64,000 nucleotides of DNA from assembly GCF_004366035.1 (NCBI RefSeq), contig NZ_SOEE01000006.1, forward strand, positions 124,001-188,000, read 5' to 3'. The DNA is from Cytobacillus oceanisediminis (GTDB taxonomy: Bacteria; Bacillota; Bacilli; Bacillales; Cytobacillaceae). Positions 8,870 through 16,269 of the stretch are shown in pieces. Under the pieces are notes generated by a model. It searched no databases and was not told the DNA's origin. It saw nothing but the letters and a program-made list of their open reading frames with translations. How positions within the stretch are numbered: position 1 is the stretch's first letter; each line of letters starts with the position of its first letter. A program made the translations under genes and the position numbers.

Positions 8870-9925
8870 TTATTCATATTTAACCCGCAGCTCCTTCATC
8901 TCTTCCACAAGGTTCTTCCCGATTTCCTGTAAAAAGTCTTCATAGACTGGATCCAGCTTAGCCTGCCATTCCTGTTTTTCTTCAGGTGAGAGTTCATAAA
9001 TTTGAATGGAGGAATTCTGCCTAATTTTTTCAAGCAGTTCTTCATTCATTTCAAATGCCATCCGGCTGTTCCAGGCGGTAGTTTCTTCCATTGCCTCGAG
9101 CAGAATCTTCTTTGTTTCCTCTGTCTGTTCATTCCAGACCTTCTCGCTCATCATCACCGCATATCCAAGATAGCCATGATTGCTGATTGTCATATGCTTT
9201 TGCAGGTTATAAAATTTCTTTGAATAGATATTGGAAATTGTGTTCTCTTCACCATCCACAACGCCTTCTTCCAGGAGTTTATAAGTGGAATTGAATGAAT
9301 CCTGAACAGCCTTTGCCTTCAGGCGGCTGAATTGGGCTGATATCACATCACTTTGCATGATCCGGAAAGATTGCCCTTTCAGATCCCCAGGTTTTTGGAT
9401 AGGACCCTGATTTGAAGTGATCTGCTTAAATCCATTTGGCCAATGGGCGAGCCCTTTAATGCCATCCCCCTGCAGGGATCTCAGCAGCTGTTGGCCGATT
9501 TTTCCGTTCAGGCCTTCAAGAGCAGCTTCACGCGAAGGGAACGCAAAAGGCAGATCCAGCACTCCCCATTGCGGTGAAAGCATACCTAGCTTGGAGGTGG
9601 AAGGGGCAATAAAGTGAACCTGGCCTTCTCTAAGAGCATTAATTTCTTGAATATCGGAATAGAGACTGCCGTTTGGAAACACTTCTATTTTAATATGGCC
9701 ATTCGACTTTTCAGCGACAAGCTCTGCAAACCTTTGGGCGGCAAGGCCCTTTGGCGTATTTTCAGCCACCACATGGCTGAACTTGAAGACAATTTGATCC
9801 TTGAGCCCTTCCTGGTCATCATCATAGGGAATCGCTTCCCTTGGAAAAAAGCTTTGATACCCAAAGAAGGCAGCCAGCAGCAAAACCATACCGGCAAGGA
9901 GAATATAGCCTGCGGCGCTTTTCAT
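8870..9925 (-). CDS. dctB: TRAP-type dicarboxylate-binding protein DctB
   Basis: Extracytoplasmic C4-dicarboxylate-binding protein of the DctP/TRAP solute-receptor family. A single N-terminal membrane anchor (residues ~4-22) is followed by the receptor fold (KFSHVVAENTPKG, the arginine-containing GQSFRIMQSDV near the middle, and DGEENTISNIYSKKF). ATG 9925 is preferred because AAAGGAGGA lies 6 nt upstream; this gives 351 aa. No TRAP membrane subunits are nearby. It is divergent from dctS, and in B. subtilis DctB serves as a co-sensor for DctS, so the likely role here is ligand sensing. That role is inferred. Confidence 0.85.
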   Translation of the reverse strand: MKSAAGYILLAGMVLLLAAFFGYQSFFPREAIPYDDDQEGLKDQIVFKFSHVVAENTPKGLAAQRFAELVAEKSNGHIKIEVFPNGSLYSDIQEINALREGQVHFIAPSTSKLGMLSPQWGVLDLPFAFPSREAALEGLNGKIGQQLLRSLQGDGIKGLAHWPNGFKQITSNQGPIQKPGDLKGQSFRIMQSDVISAQFSRLKAKAVQDSFNSTYKLLEEGVVDGEENTISNIYSKKFYNLQKHMTISNHGYLGYAVMMSEKVWNEQTEETKKILLEAMEETTAWNSRMAFEMNEELLEKIRQNSSIQIYELSPEEKQEWQAKLDPVYEDFLQEIGKNLVEEMKELRVKYE

Positions 9926-10005
9926 TTGAATCCTCCTTTTTAAAACTATTAATGTTATCATACTTACAAGAATTCTATCCGTAAAGACAGAAGGGAGGGA
10001 CCCTT

Positions 10006-11607
10006 GTGAATCAGATGCCCATCCGCTGGAAGATTACCATCCTGTCTTATGCAGTCGTTATTTTTTCTTTATTGATTGGCGGAATGGTCGTTATTGCAAA
10101 CATCCAGGAGCAGGAAGAAAAAGAACTGAGGATACGCTCGATGAATACAGCCAGAACGGTGGCAGAGCTGTCAGATGTGAAAAAAGGTATCCTGCAGCCG
10201 CAGGGCTGGAAGACGGTTAATAAAGTCGCAGAGGAAATCCGGATTATTAATGAAACAGACTATATCGTGATCATGAATATGGAGCGTATCCGCTATTCCC
10301 ATCCGGTCAGGGAACTGATCGGCCAACCATCTGCAGGTGAGGACGAGAAACCGGCTTTTGCCGAGCATATTTATTTTTCCAAGGCAGAGGGAGACGTCGG
10401 TACCTTTATTCGCGCATTTATCCCGATTAAAGATGAAAGCCTCAATCAAATCGGAGTGGTCGTTGTCGGCAATAAGATCCCTTCAATTACGGAGATTATC
10501 ACTGATCTTACAGATGAAATCAGCATTATTGTCCTGCTGACGCTCATATTTGGACTGATCGGCTCTTTGATGCTCGCCAATCATATTAAAAAGCAGATGT
10601 TCCAGCTTGAGCCCCATGAAATCAAACGGATGCTGGAGGAAAGGACAGCCACGTTTCATTCGATTAATGAAGGCGTAATCGCGATCGATAACCAGGAAAA
10701 CATTACGATTTTCAATGAAAAGGCAAAGAAGATTTTTAACGTGACTGGCGATGTCGCCGGTAAAAAAATCAGATCTGTTTTAAAAGACACCAGGCTTCCT
10801 GAAATAGTGGAGCGCAGCCGTGCAGTCTATAACGAACAAATTATTGTAAGCGGCAAGGTCATATTAAGCACCAGAATTCCCATCCGGAAAGACAGCGAAT
10901 TGATCGGAGCGGTAGCGATTTTCCAGGACCGCACGGAAGTCACGAAGCTAGCCGAAGAGCTGACCGGTGTAAAAAGCTTTGTTGAGGCGCTGAGGGTGCA
11001 GAACCATGAACATATGAACAAGCTTCACACCATTGCCGGATTGATTCAGCTCGGGAAAGCAGACAAAGCTTTAAAGCTGACGTTCGATGCATCTGGAGAG
11101 CAGGAAAACCTCTCAAATTTCCTCAGCGATAAAATCAGGAACGATGCCATTGCAGGCCTATTATTAAGTAAGGTGCGGCGCGGAAAGGAATTGGGCATCA
11201 CGGTGGTTATCGACCCAAACAGTAATCTGGAGGAGTTTCCAAACCGTCTGGATCACCATGACTTTGTTTTGCTCCTGGGCAATCTGATTGAGAATGCTTT
11301 CGGGGCTTTTGAGCATAGTGAACGTGAAGATCGAAAAATAGATATCAGCATTGAACAGACGGATGAGATTTGTGCGGTGCTGGTGGAAGATAACGGCAGC
11401 GGGATAGAAGAATCGATATTGCCGAAGCTATATGAAAAAGGATTTACCGCCAATAAATCAGGCGGAACAGGCTATGGGCTTTACCTTGTCAAACAAATTA
11501 CAGAAAAAGGCGGAGGAGTGATCGAGGTTTCAACTGGCCGGGATGAAAGAACTTCCTTTACGATCACTTTTCCAATGGAAGCGGAGGGAGAAGCATATGG
11601 CGGTTAA
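10006..11607 (+). CDS. dctS: Sensor histidine kinase DctS (CitA/DcuS family)
   Basis: Membrane kinase of the CitA/DcuS family for C4-dicarboxylates. Two membrane helices (~14-34 and ~172-190) bracket an extracytoplasmic PAS/PDC ligand domain. A cytoplasmic PAS domain (~215-315) follows, then the kinase core with QNHEHMNKLHTIAGLIQLG (phospho-accepting H in the NHEHMNKL motif) and HATPase boxes (NLIENAFGAFE, EDNGSGI, GGTGYGLYLVKQI). GTG 10006 sits 6 nt after GGGAGGG. It overlaps dctR by 11 bp. With dctB and dctP it forms a complete sensing and uptake module. Confidence 0.9.
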   Translation: MNQMPIRWKITILSYAVVIFSLLIGGMVVIANIQEQEEKELRIRSMNTARTVAELSDVKKGILQPQGWKTVNKVAEEIRIINETDYIVIMNMERIRYSHPVRELIGQPSAGEDEKPAFAEHIYFSKAEGDVGTFIRAFIPIKDESLNQIGVVVVGNKIPSITEIITDLTDEISIIVLLTLIFGLIGSLMLANHIKKQMFQLEPHEIKRMLEERTATFHSINEGVIAIDNQENITIFNEKAKKIFNVTGDVAGKKIRSVLKDTRLPEIVERSRAVYNEQIIVSGKVILSTRIPIRKDSELIGAVAIFQDRTEVTKLAEELTGVKSFVEALRVQNHEHMNKLHTIAGLIQLGKADKALKLTFDASGEQENLSNFLSDKIRNDAIAGLLLSKVRRGKELGITVVIDPNSNLEEFPNRLDHHDFVLLLGNLIENAFGAFEHSEREDRKIDISIEQTDEICAVLVEDNGSGIEESILPKLYEKGFTANKSGGTGYGLYLVKQITEKGGGVIEVSTGRDERTSFTITFPMEAEGEAYGG

Positions 11608-12283
11608 AGAAGAAATCAGTGTGCTGCTGATTGAAGATGACCCAATGGTCCAGGAAGTTAATAGAGAATTCATTGCAAGTGTGGATGGATTTAAGATTAT
11701 TGCGGCAGCCGGAAATGGGGAGGAAGGCATCAGCCTTGCGAAAAAACTGAAGCCTGACCTGGTTATTTTGGATATTTTTATGCCAAAAAAAGATGGCATA
11801 CAAACTCTGCAGGAATTCAGAAAGCAGCACCTCGATTCTGATGTCATCGTCGTTTCCGCTGCAAAGGATAAGGAAACCATTAAGCTGATGCTTCAAAATG
11901 GCGCAAGAGATTATATCATTAAACCTTTTAAGCTGAACAGAATTCAGCAGGCTCTTGAAAAATACCGCCATTACAGGGAGAGCCTGAAGGAATCAGGCAC
12001 ATTATCACAGGATCAGCTCGATGCCCTTATTTATGCCAGGCAGGCGAAAAAAGAAGAAAATGTTCTGCCAAAAGGGCTGAATGAATTCACCTTGAATGAA
12101 ATTACTGCTTTCATGCAGCAGCAGACCAAACCCCGCTCTGCCGAAGAAGTCGCCAACGGCATCGGCATAGCCAGAGTAACCGCCCGCCGCTATCTCGATT
12201 ATCTAGAAAAAGGCGGTGCAATCCGGCTGGATGTGCAGTACGGGGGAGTGGGCAGGCCAGTCAATCGGTATGTCATCGTTTAG
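11597..12283 (+). CDS. dctR: Response regulator DctR
   Basis: Partner regulator of DctS. The receiver domain (~1-120) has the acidic pair in LLIEDDPM and the phospho-accepting Asp in LVILDIFMPKKDG; the conserved Lys is in YIIKPFKL. The C-terminal winged/HTH region (EVANGIGIARVTARRYLDYLEKGG) is that of the CitB/DcuR group. ATG 11597 is preceded by GGAGGGA and overlaps the dctS end, so the two are translationally coupled. The expected target is the adjacent dctP promoter region (inference from the B. subtilis system). Confidence 0.9.
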   Translation: MAVKEEISVLLIEDDPMVQEVNREFIASVDGFKIIAAAGNGEEGISLAKKLKPDLVILDIFMPKKDGIQTLQEFRKQHLDSDVIVVSAAKDKETIKLMLQNGARDYIIKPFKLNRIQQALEKYRHYRESLKESGTLSQDQLDALIYARQAKKEENVLPKGLNEFTLNEITAFMQQQTKPRSAEEVANGIGIARVTARRYLDYLEKGGAIRLDVQYGGVGRPVNRYVIV

Positions 12284-12348
12284 TTATCACATCCCGAGAC
12301 CAAAATGAACAAAACATCCGTTATGACCATAAACTTCTCGCTTTTATC

Positions 12349-12362
12349 TGAAAACGCTATCA
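12349..12362. promoter_or_regulatory. cre site (CcpA operator) upstream of dctP
   Basis: TGAAAACGCTATCA matches the cre consensus TGWNANCGNTNWCA at every defined position. It lies 45 bp before the dctP start. A weak sigmaA-like pair (TCTGAA at 12347 and TAGAAT at 12370, spacer 17) overlaps it, so CcpA bound here would block the promoter. Confidence 0.75.
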
Positions 12363-12406
12363 TTTCTAATAGAATGAATAGTTAGAAAAAAGGAGATGAG
12401 ATAAAA

Positions 12407-13696
12407 GTGAAGAAGAAGCGGATTTATAAGAATTTAACCTTTCAGGTGTTAACGGCTATTTTTATCGGTGTTATGGTCGGACTGATTTGGCCGGAAGTCG
12501 GAAAAGAAATGAAGCCGGTAGGCGACACCTTCATCAGCGCAGTCAAAATGGTCATCGCCCCGATTATTTTCCTGACCATCGTCCTTGGAATCGCCAAAAT
12601 GGGTGATATGAAAAAAGTCGGCAAGGTTGGCGGCAAAGCGTTCATCTATTTTGAGGTTGTTACTACACTTGCTTTAATGATCGGTCTGATCGTCGTTAAT
12701 GTCATAAAACCAGGTGCAGGACTGAACTTTAATGAATTGGAAAAAGGGGATGTTTCACAGTATACAGCCAATGGCGGAGAGGGCATCAATTGGATTGAGT
12801 TTGTTACACATATTGTTCCTTCCAACATGGTGGATGCCTTCGCAAAAGGGGATATCCTGCAGGTATTATTCTTCTCTATCTTATTTGGAGTCGGTTTGGC
12901 TGCACTTGGTGAAAAGGGCAAAATCGTCATTGAATTTTTGGATAAGCTATCATTAGTCTTCTTTAAAATCATCGGCTATGTCATGAAGGCAGCCCCGCTT
13001 GGAGCCTTTGGAGCCATGGCTTATACCATCGGGCATTTCGGACTGGCCTCACTTGTTCCGCTTGGCAAACTGATGATTTCCGTGTACGTGACGATGTTCT
13101 TATTTATCTTTGTTGTTTTAAATATTATCTGCAAAATGTACGGATTCAGCTTATGGAATTATCTGAAGTTCATCAAAGATGAAATTTTAATCGTATTAGG
13201 CACAAGTTCATCAGAATCAGTGCTACCGAGAATGATGGATAAAATGGAGCGCATTGGCTGCTCCAAATCGGTTGTGGGTCTGGTCATTCCAACAGGTTAC
13301 TCCTTTAACCTGGACGGTACATCCATCTACCTGTCCATGGCAGTTGTCTTCCTTGCACAAGTGTTCGGAGTGGATCTTACAATCGGACAGCAGGTTACCA
13401 TTCTCTTAGTGCTCATGCTGACTTCAAAAGGTGCCGCGGGTGTCACAGGCAGCGGATTTATCGTATTGGCATCGACGCTTGCCGCCCTACAGGTTATTCC
13501 TCTTGAAGGATTGGCTCTTCTTCTTGGTGTAGACCGCTTCATGAGTGAAGGAAGAGCAATAGTGAACCTGATCGGAAACGGAATCGCAACGATGGTTGTA
13601 GCAAAAAGCGAGAATGAATTTGATGAAAATAAGGCTAAGAAAGCCATTAGTGAAATGAAATTAATGAAGCAGGAACAGCAAAAACAGGCTGTATAA
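12407..13696 (+). CDS. dctP: C4-dicarboxylate:cation symporter DctP
   Basis: Dicarboxylate/amino acid:cation symporter (DAACS family) that takes up succinate, fumarate or malate. It has about eight membrane spans plus two re-entrant loops. Hallmarks are the serine-rich GTSSSESVLPRM, the PTGYSFNLDGTSIY motif, TSKGAAGVTGSGFI and DRFMSEGRAIVNLIGN. GTG 12407 is about 8-10 nt after AAGGAGATGA. It is the last gene of the dct locus and is preceded by a perfect cre site, which predicts repression by preferred sugars; induction would be through DctR. Confidence 0.92.
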   Translation: MKKKRIYKNLTFQVLTAIFIGVMVGLIWPEVGKEMKPVGDTFISAVKMVIAPIIFLTIVLGIAKMGDMKKVGKVGGKAFIYFEVVTTLALMIGLIVVNVIKPGAGLNFNELEKGDVSQYTANGGEGINWIEFVTHIVPSNMVDAFAKGDILQVLFFSILFGVGLAALGEKGKIVIEFLDKLSLVFFKIIGYVMKAAPLGAFGAMAYTIGHFGLASLVPLGKLMISVYVTMFLFIFVVLNIICKMYGFSLWNYLKFIKDEILIVLGTSSSESVLPRMMDKMERIGCSKSVVGLVIPTGYSFNLDGTSIYLSMAVVFLAQVFGVDLTIGQQVTILLVLMLTSKGAAGVTGSGFIVLASTLAALQVIPLEGLALLLGVDRFMSEGRAIVNLIGNGIATMVVAKSENEFDENKAKKAISEMKLMKQEQQKQAV

Positions 13697-13701
13697 AAGG
13701 T

Positions 13702-13736
13702 AAAGGCCATTTCCAACAAGGGAATGGCCTTTATTT
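13702..13736 (+). terminator. Terminator of dctP
   Basis: AAAGGCCATT (13702-13711) pairs with AATGGCCTTT (13723-13732), followed by a T-rich stretch. Confidence 0.8.
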
Positions 13737-13820
13737 ATTGTCGAAAACCTTCCAAAGCTCCGACAATTCCTGCACCTATTTCCCGGGAAAAAATCAAGTA
13801 TAAGAAGGAATGTCTGTTCC

Positions 13821-13842
13821 TTCAATCAAACGTTTGATTGAA
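13821..13842. promoter_or_regulatory. Perfect 22-bp palindrome, candidate operator
   Basis: TTCAATCAAAC is followed directly by its reverse complement GTTTGATTGAA. The size and AT-rich arms around a central CG are typical of TetR-family operators. It lies 150 bp before the MFS gene and upstream of a possible weak promoter (TTGTAA at 13889, 17-bp spacer, TATTCT at 13912). No TetR gene is in the window. Confidence 0.5.
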
Positions 13843-13924
13843 AGGATAATTGTTGAATAACCACGAAAAACAGGCAAAATTTAGAAAGTTGTAAAAATTG
13901 TATGGTATGATTATTCTTAAAAAA

Positions 13925-13972
13925 GTGACAGGCATCTATACCACTTAAGCAACCTGTATAGGTGCCTATCAC
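13925..13972. repeat. Dispersed palindrome, copy 3 (degenerate)
   Basis: GTGACAGGCATCTATACCA (13925-13943) and the opposing arm 13954-13972 match at 15 of 19 positions, with a 10-nt loop. It is clearly related to copies 1 and 2 but has decayed. Its right arm runs to within 20 bp of the MFS start. Confidence 0.85.
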
Positions 13973-13991
13973 CGGAAAGAAGGTTCACATC

Positions 13992-15305
13992 GTGAAGCGC
14001 CTGAAGGTTCATTATGCGTGGATTATTTTAATATTGACGTTTTTGGCGTTGCTGGCTGCACAGGGTGTACGCTTGTCGTTCGGGGCGTTTATGGCGCCAT
14101 GGGAGCATGAGTTTTCCGCGAATCGCAGTGTCATATCCTTCGTTGCCTTTGTCAGCTATATTGTTTTTGCCATTTCACAGCCGTATGTTGGCAGGCTGAT
14201 TGATAAATATGGCATCCGCTATATTCTGTCCTGCAGCATTTTGGTGATCGGTTTTTCAACACTTCTGACCTTTTTCACTACTAATGCTGTTCAGCTGATT
14301 ATCATTTATGGTGTAATCGCCTCGGTTGGTTTTGGAGGTGCATCCAATGTAGCGGGAACGATGGCAGTGGCGACCTGGTTTGCCGATAAAAAGGGAATGG
14401 CCATGGGACTGATGTCTGCAGGAACAGCCGCAGGGCAGCTTATTCTTGTGCCGCTGTCCTTATTCCTAATTGACCAGATGGGCTGGAAGACAACCGTTAT
14501 TGTGCTCGGCTGCTTCCTGATTGTATTCATTTTTCCGCTTCTTCTGCTCTTTATCCGTTCGAACCCGGCAGATCTAAATATCGAGGCTTATGGAGTGAAA
14601 GTGAGTGATAATGCGAAGGAGAGGCAGGGGAAAAAGGAAGCGACAAAAGGAACGCTATCTATATTCCAGCTCTTAAAGCGAAAAGAATTCCTGTTTCTCA
14701 TGCTCCCGTTTTTCGTTTGCGGCGTCACCACTACAGGCCTGATGGATACCCATCTTATTCCCTTTGCCCAGTATTGCGGATTTACGCCTGGCGTTACCGG
14801 TGCCGCTGTCAGTCTGCTTGCCGGCTTTAATATTCTCGGCACAGTCGTTTCCGGGTTCCTCGCAGATAGGTGGAATTGCAGAAGGATCCTTGCCTTTCTC
14901 TATGGAATTCGGGCCCTGACCATTGTTCTTCTGCTCATCATCGTGAATGATGCTTCCCTGTTTGGCTATTTCGTCACTCAATCCCATTTGTTGATTCTGT
15001 TTGCCATCAGCTTTGGGATTGTCAATTTTGCCACTGTCGCGCCGACCATGAAACTGGCTGCGGAATATTTCAGCCATCTTTCCGCCGGAGCGGTGATTGG
15101 CTGGATTTATTTGAGCCATCAGCTGGGTTCTGCACTTGGTTCCTTCGTCCCTGGTGTAATATTTGATCTGACAGGGAGTTATGACAGTTCTTTCATTGCG
15201 TCCATCGTACTTCTTGTTCTGGCATCCGCCTTAAGCATTATGCTTCCGAGACAAGGGGCAGACCATCAGTATGCGAACAGCAGGGAATTAGCGGAAAATA
15301 GTTAA
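13992..15305 (+). CDS. MFS transporter, 12 membrane helices
   Basis: Major facilitator superfamily protein with the OFA/MCT-like (oxalate/monocarboxylate) look. It begins KVHYAWIILILTFLALLAAQG, then shows GRLIDKYGIR (the A-like loop 2-3 motif) and a second half that starts after KRKEFLFLMLPFFVCG. The start is GTG 13992, 8 nt after AGAAGG; a GTG at 13962 would lie inside the palindrome copy 3 and lacks a binding site. The length is 437 aa. Substrate unknown; monocarboxylates are plausible by family. A 22-bp palindrome upstream suggests repressor control. Confidence 0.85.
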   Translation: MKRLKVHYAWIILILTFLALLAAQGVRLSFGAFMAPWEHEFSANRSVISFVAFVSYIVFAISQPYVGRLIDKYGIRYILSCSILVIGFSTLLTFFTTNAVQLIIIYGVIASVGFGGASNVAGTMAVATWFADKKGMAMGLMSAGTAAGQLILVPLSLFLIDQMGWKTTVIVLGCFLIVFIFPLLLLFIRSNPADLNIEAYGVKVSDNAKERQGKKEATKGTLSIFQLLKRKEFLFLMLPFFVCGVTTTGLMDTHLIPFAQYCGFTPGVTGAAVSLLAGFNILGTVVSGFLADRWNCRRILAFLYGIRALTIVLLLIIVNDASLFGYFVTQSHLLILFAISFGIVNFATVAPTMKLAAEYFSHLSAGAVIGWIYLSHQLGSALGSFVPGVIFDLTGSYDSSFIASIVLLVLASALSIMLPRQGADHQYANSRELAENS

Positions 15306-15315
15306 GGGCTTAAAA

Positions 15316-15344
15316 TCGACACTTTATTTCTCATAGGTTAAAAT
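15316..15344 (+). promoter_or_regulatory. sigmaA-type promoter of the RsbR-like gene
   Basis: TCGACA (15316-15321) and TAAAAT (15339-15344) are each one mismatch from consensus and are spaced by 17 bp. The gene starts at 15384. Confidence 0.6.
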
Positions 15345-15383
15345 AATAATATTGAAATAGCAGTTCGGTTAGGGGAGACAGGC

Positions 15384-16229
15384 ATGCATCGTAATCATGA
15401 TCTATATCAATTTTTCCGTGAAAAAACCTGGGACTTAACAGAAGAATGGTATAAAAATGTGAACAAAGAAGAGAGCGGCGGAATATATACCTCAGAAGAC
15501 CCCGCTGTAATTGAACGAGTAAAGAAGCAAAATTACGAATTCCACAAGCAGTTCTCCGAAGTCTTCCATAAAGAAGAAGTCGCTTTCTTTCATGAGCTGG
15601 AAAGCTGGATTGTCAAAGTGGCGCAGGATGATGAACACCTCCGCACGCCTCTGGAGATGATCCTGCAGGAGTTCTTTAACACCCAGGAACAATATTTGAA
15701 CTTGCTTGAGCAGTTCGTTGAATTTAACCAGGGCCAATATGATGAAAAACAAATTACCTTATGGCGCAGGATGATTATTAGAACCATTGGTGAGGTGGTT
15801 ACCTGGTTCACGGAAGAGTATAATAATCATTCCCAAAAGAGGCTGCAGGCTCAGCAGGCTTTAATCCTTGAACTCAGTTCCCCGGTCATTTCTCTGACAG
15901 AAGATATCGCACTTCTGCCGCTTGTTGGGGATATTGATACGGCCCGCGCAAAAGCCATGCTAGAAAATACACTTCAGCAATGCAATAAATTAGGCGTCAA
16001 CCAGCTGTTCCTTGACCTTTCAGGCGTAGTCATGATTGATACCATGGTAGCCCATCAGCTTTTCCAGCTGATAGAAGCGCTAAGCCTGATCGGCGTAAAG
16101 ACAACAATCTCCGGCTTAAGACCGGAAATTGCCCAGACCGCAGTACAGCTCGGTTTGTCATTTGATCACGTCAGCATCAAATCCACGCTATCCAGTGCCA
16201 TTAAATCAGCGAACATAATAGCAGAGTAA
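15384..16229 (+). CDS. RsbR-type STAS-domain stressosome protein
   Basis: Paralogue of RsbRA, the scaffold of the stressosome that controls sigmaB. An N-terminal RsbR-like (non-haem globin) sensory domain spans ~1-145. The C-terminal STAS domain (~165-281) shows LPLVGDIDTARAKAML and MIDTMVAHQLFQ. T186 and T220 lie 34 residues apart and correspond to RsbRA T171 and T205, the residues phosphorylated by RsbT. ATG 15384 follows AGGGGAG. Compare 55016-55831, where both threonines are missing. No rsbS or rsbT gene is in the window. Confidence 0.88.
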   Translation: MHRNHDLYQFFREKTWDLTEEWYKNVNKEESGGIYTSEDPAVIERVKKQNYEFHKQFSEVFHKEEVAFFHELESWIVKVAQDDEHLRTPLEMILQEFFNTQEQYLNLLEQFVEFNQGQYDEKQITLWRRMIIRTIGEVVTWFTEEYNNHSQKRLQAQQALILELSSPVISLTEDIALLPLVGDIDTARAKAMLENTLQQCNKLGVNQLFLDLSGVVMIDTMVAHQLFQLIEALSLIGVKTTISGLRPEIAQTAVQLGLSFDHVSIKSTLSSAIKSANIIAE

Positions 16230-16232
16230 TAG

Positions 16233-16265
16233 AAAACACGATGAAGGATGTCTTCATCGTGTTTT
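16233..16265. terminator. Bidirectional terminator
   Basis: AAAACACGATGAAG (16233-16246) and CTTCATCGTGTTTT (16252-16265) form a 14-bp stem with a 5-nt loop between convergent genes. A- and T-flanks serve both strands. Confidence 0.9.
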
Positions 16266-16269
16266 TGAT

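Noticed and set aside
13738-13745. Spo0A box TTGTCGAA (also at 46763 and 55881)
   Set aside because: Three perfect 8-mers in 64 kb is about what chance gives on two strands, and none is placed at a convincing promoter.
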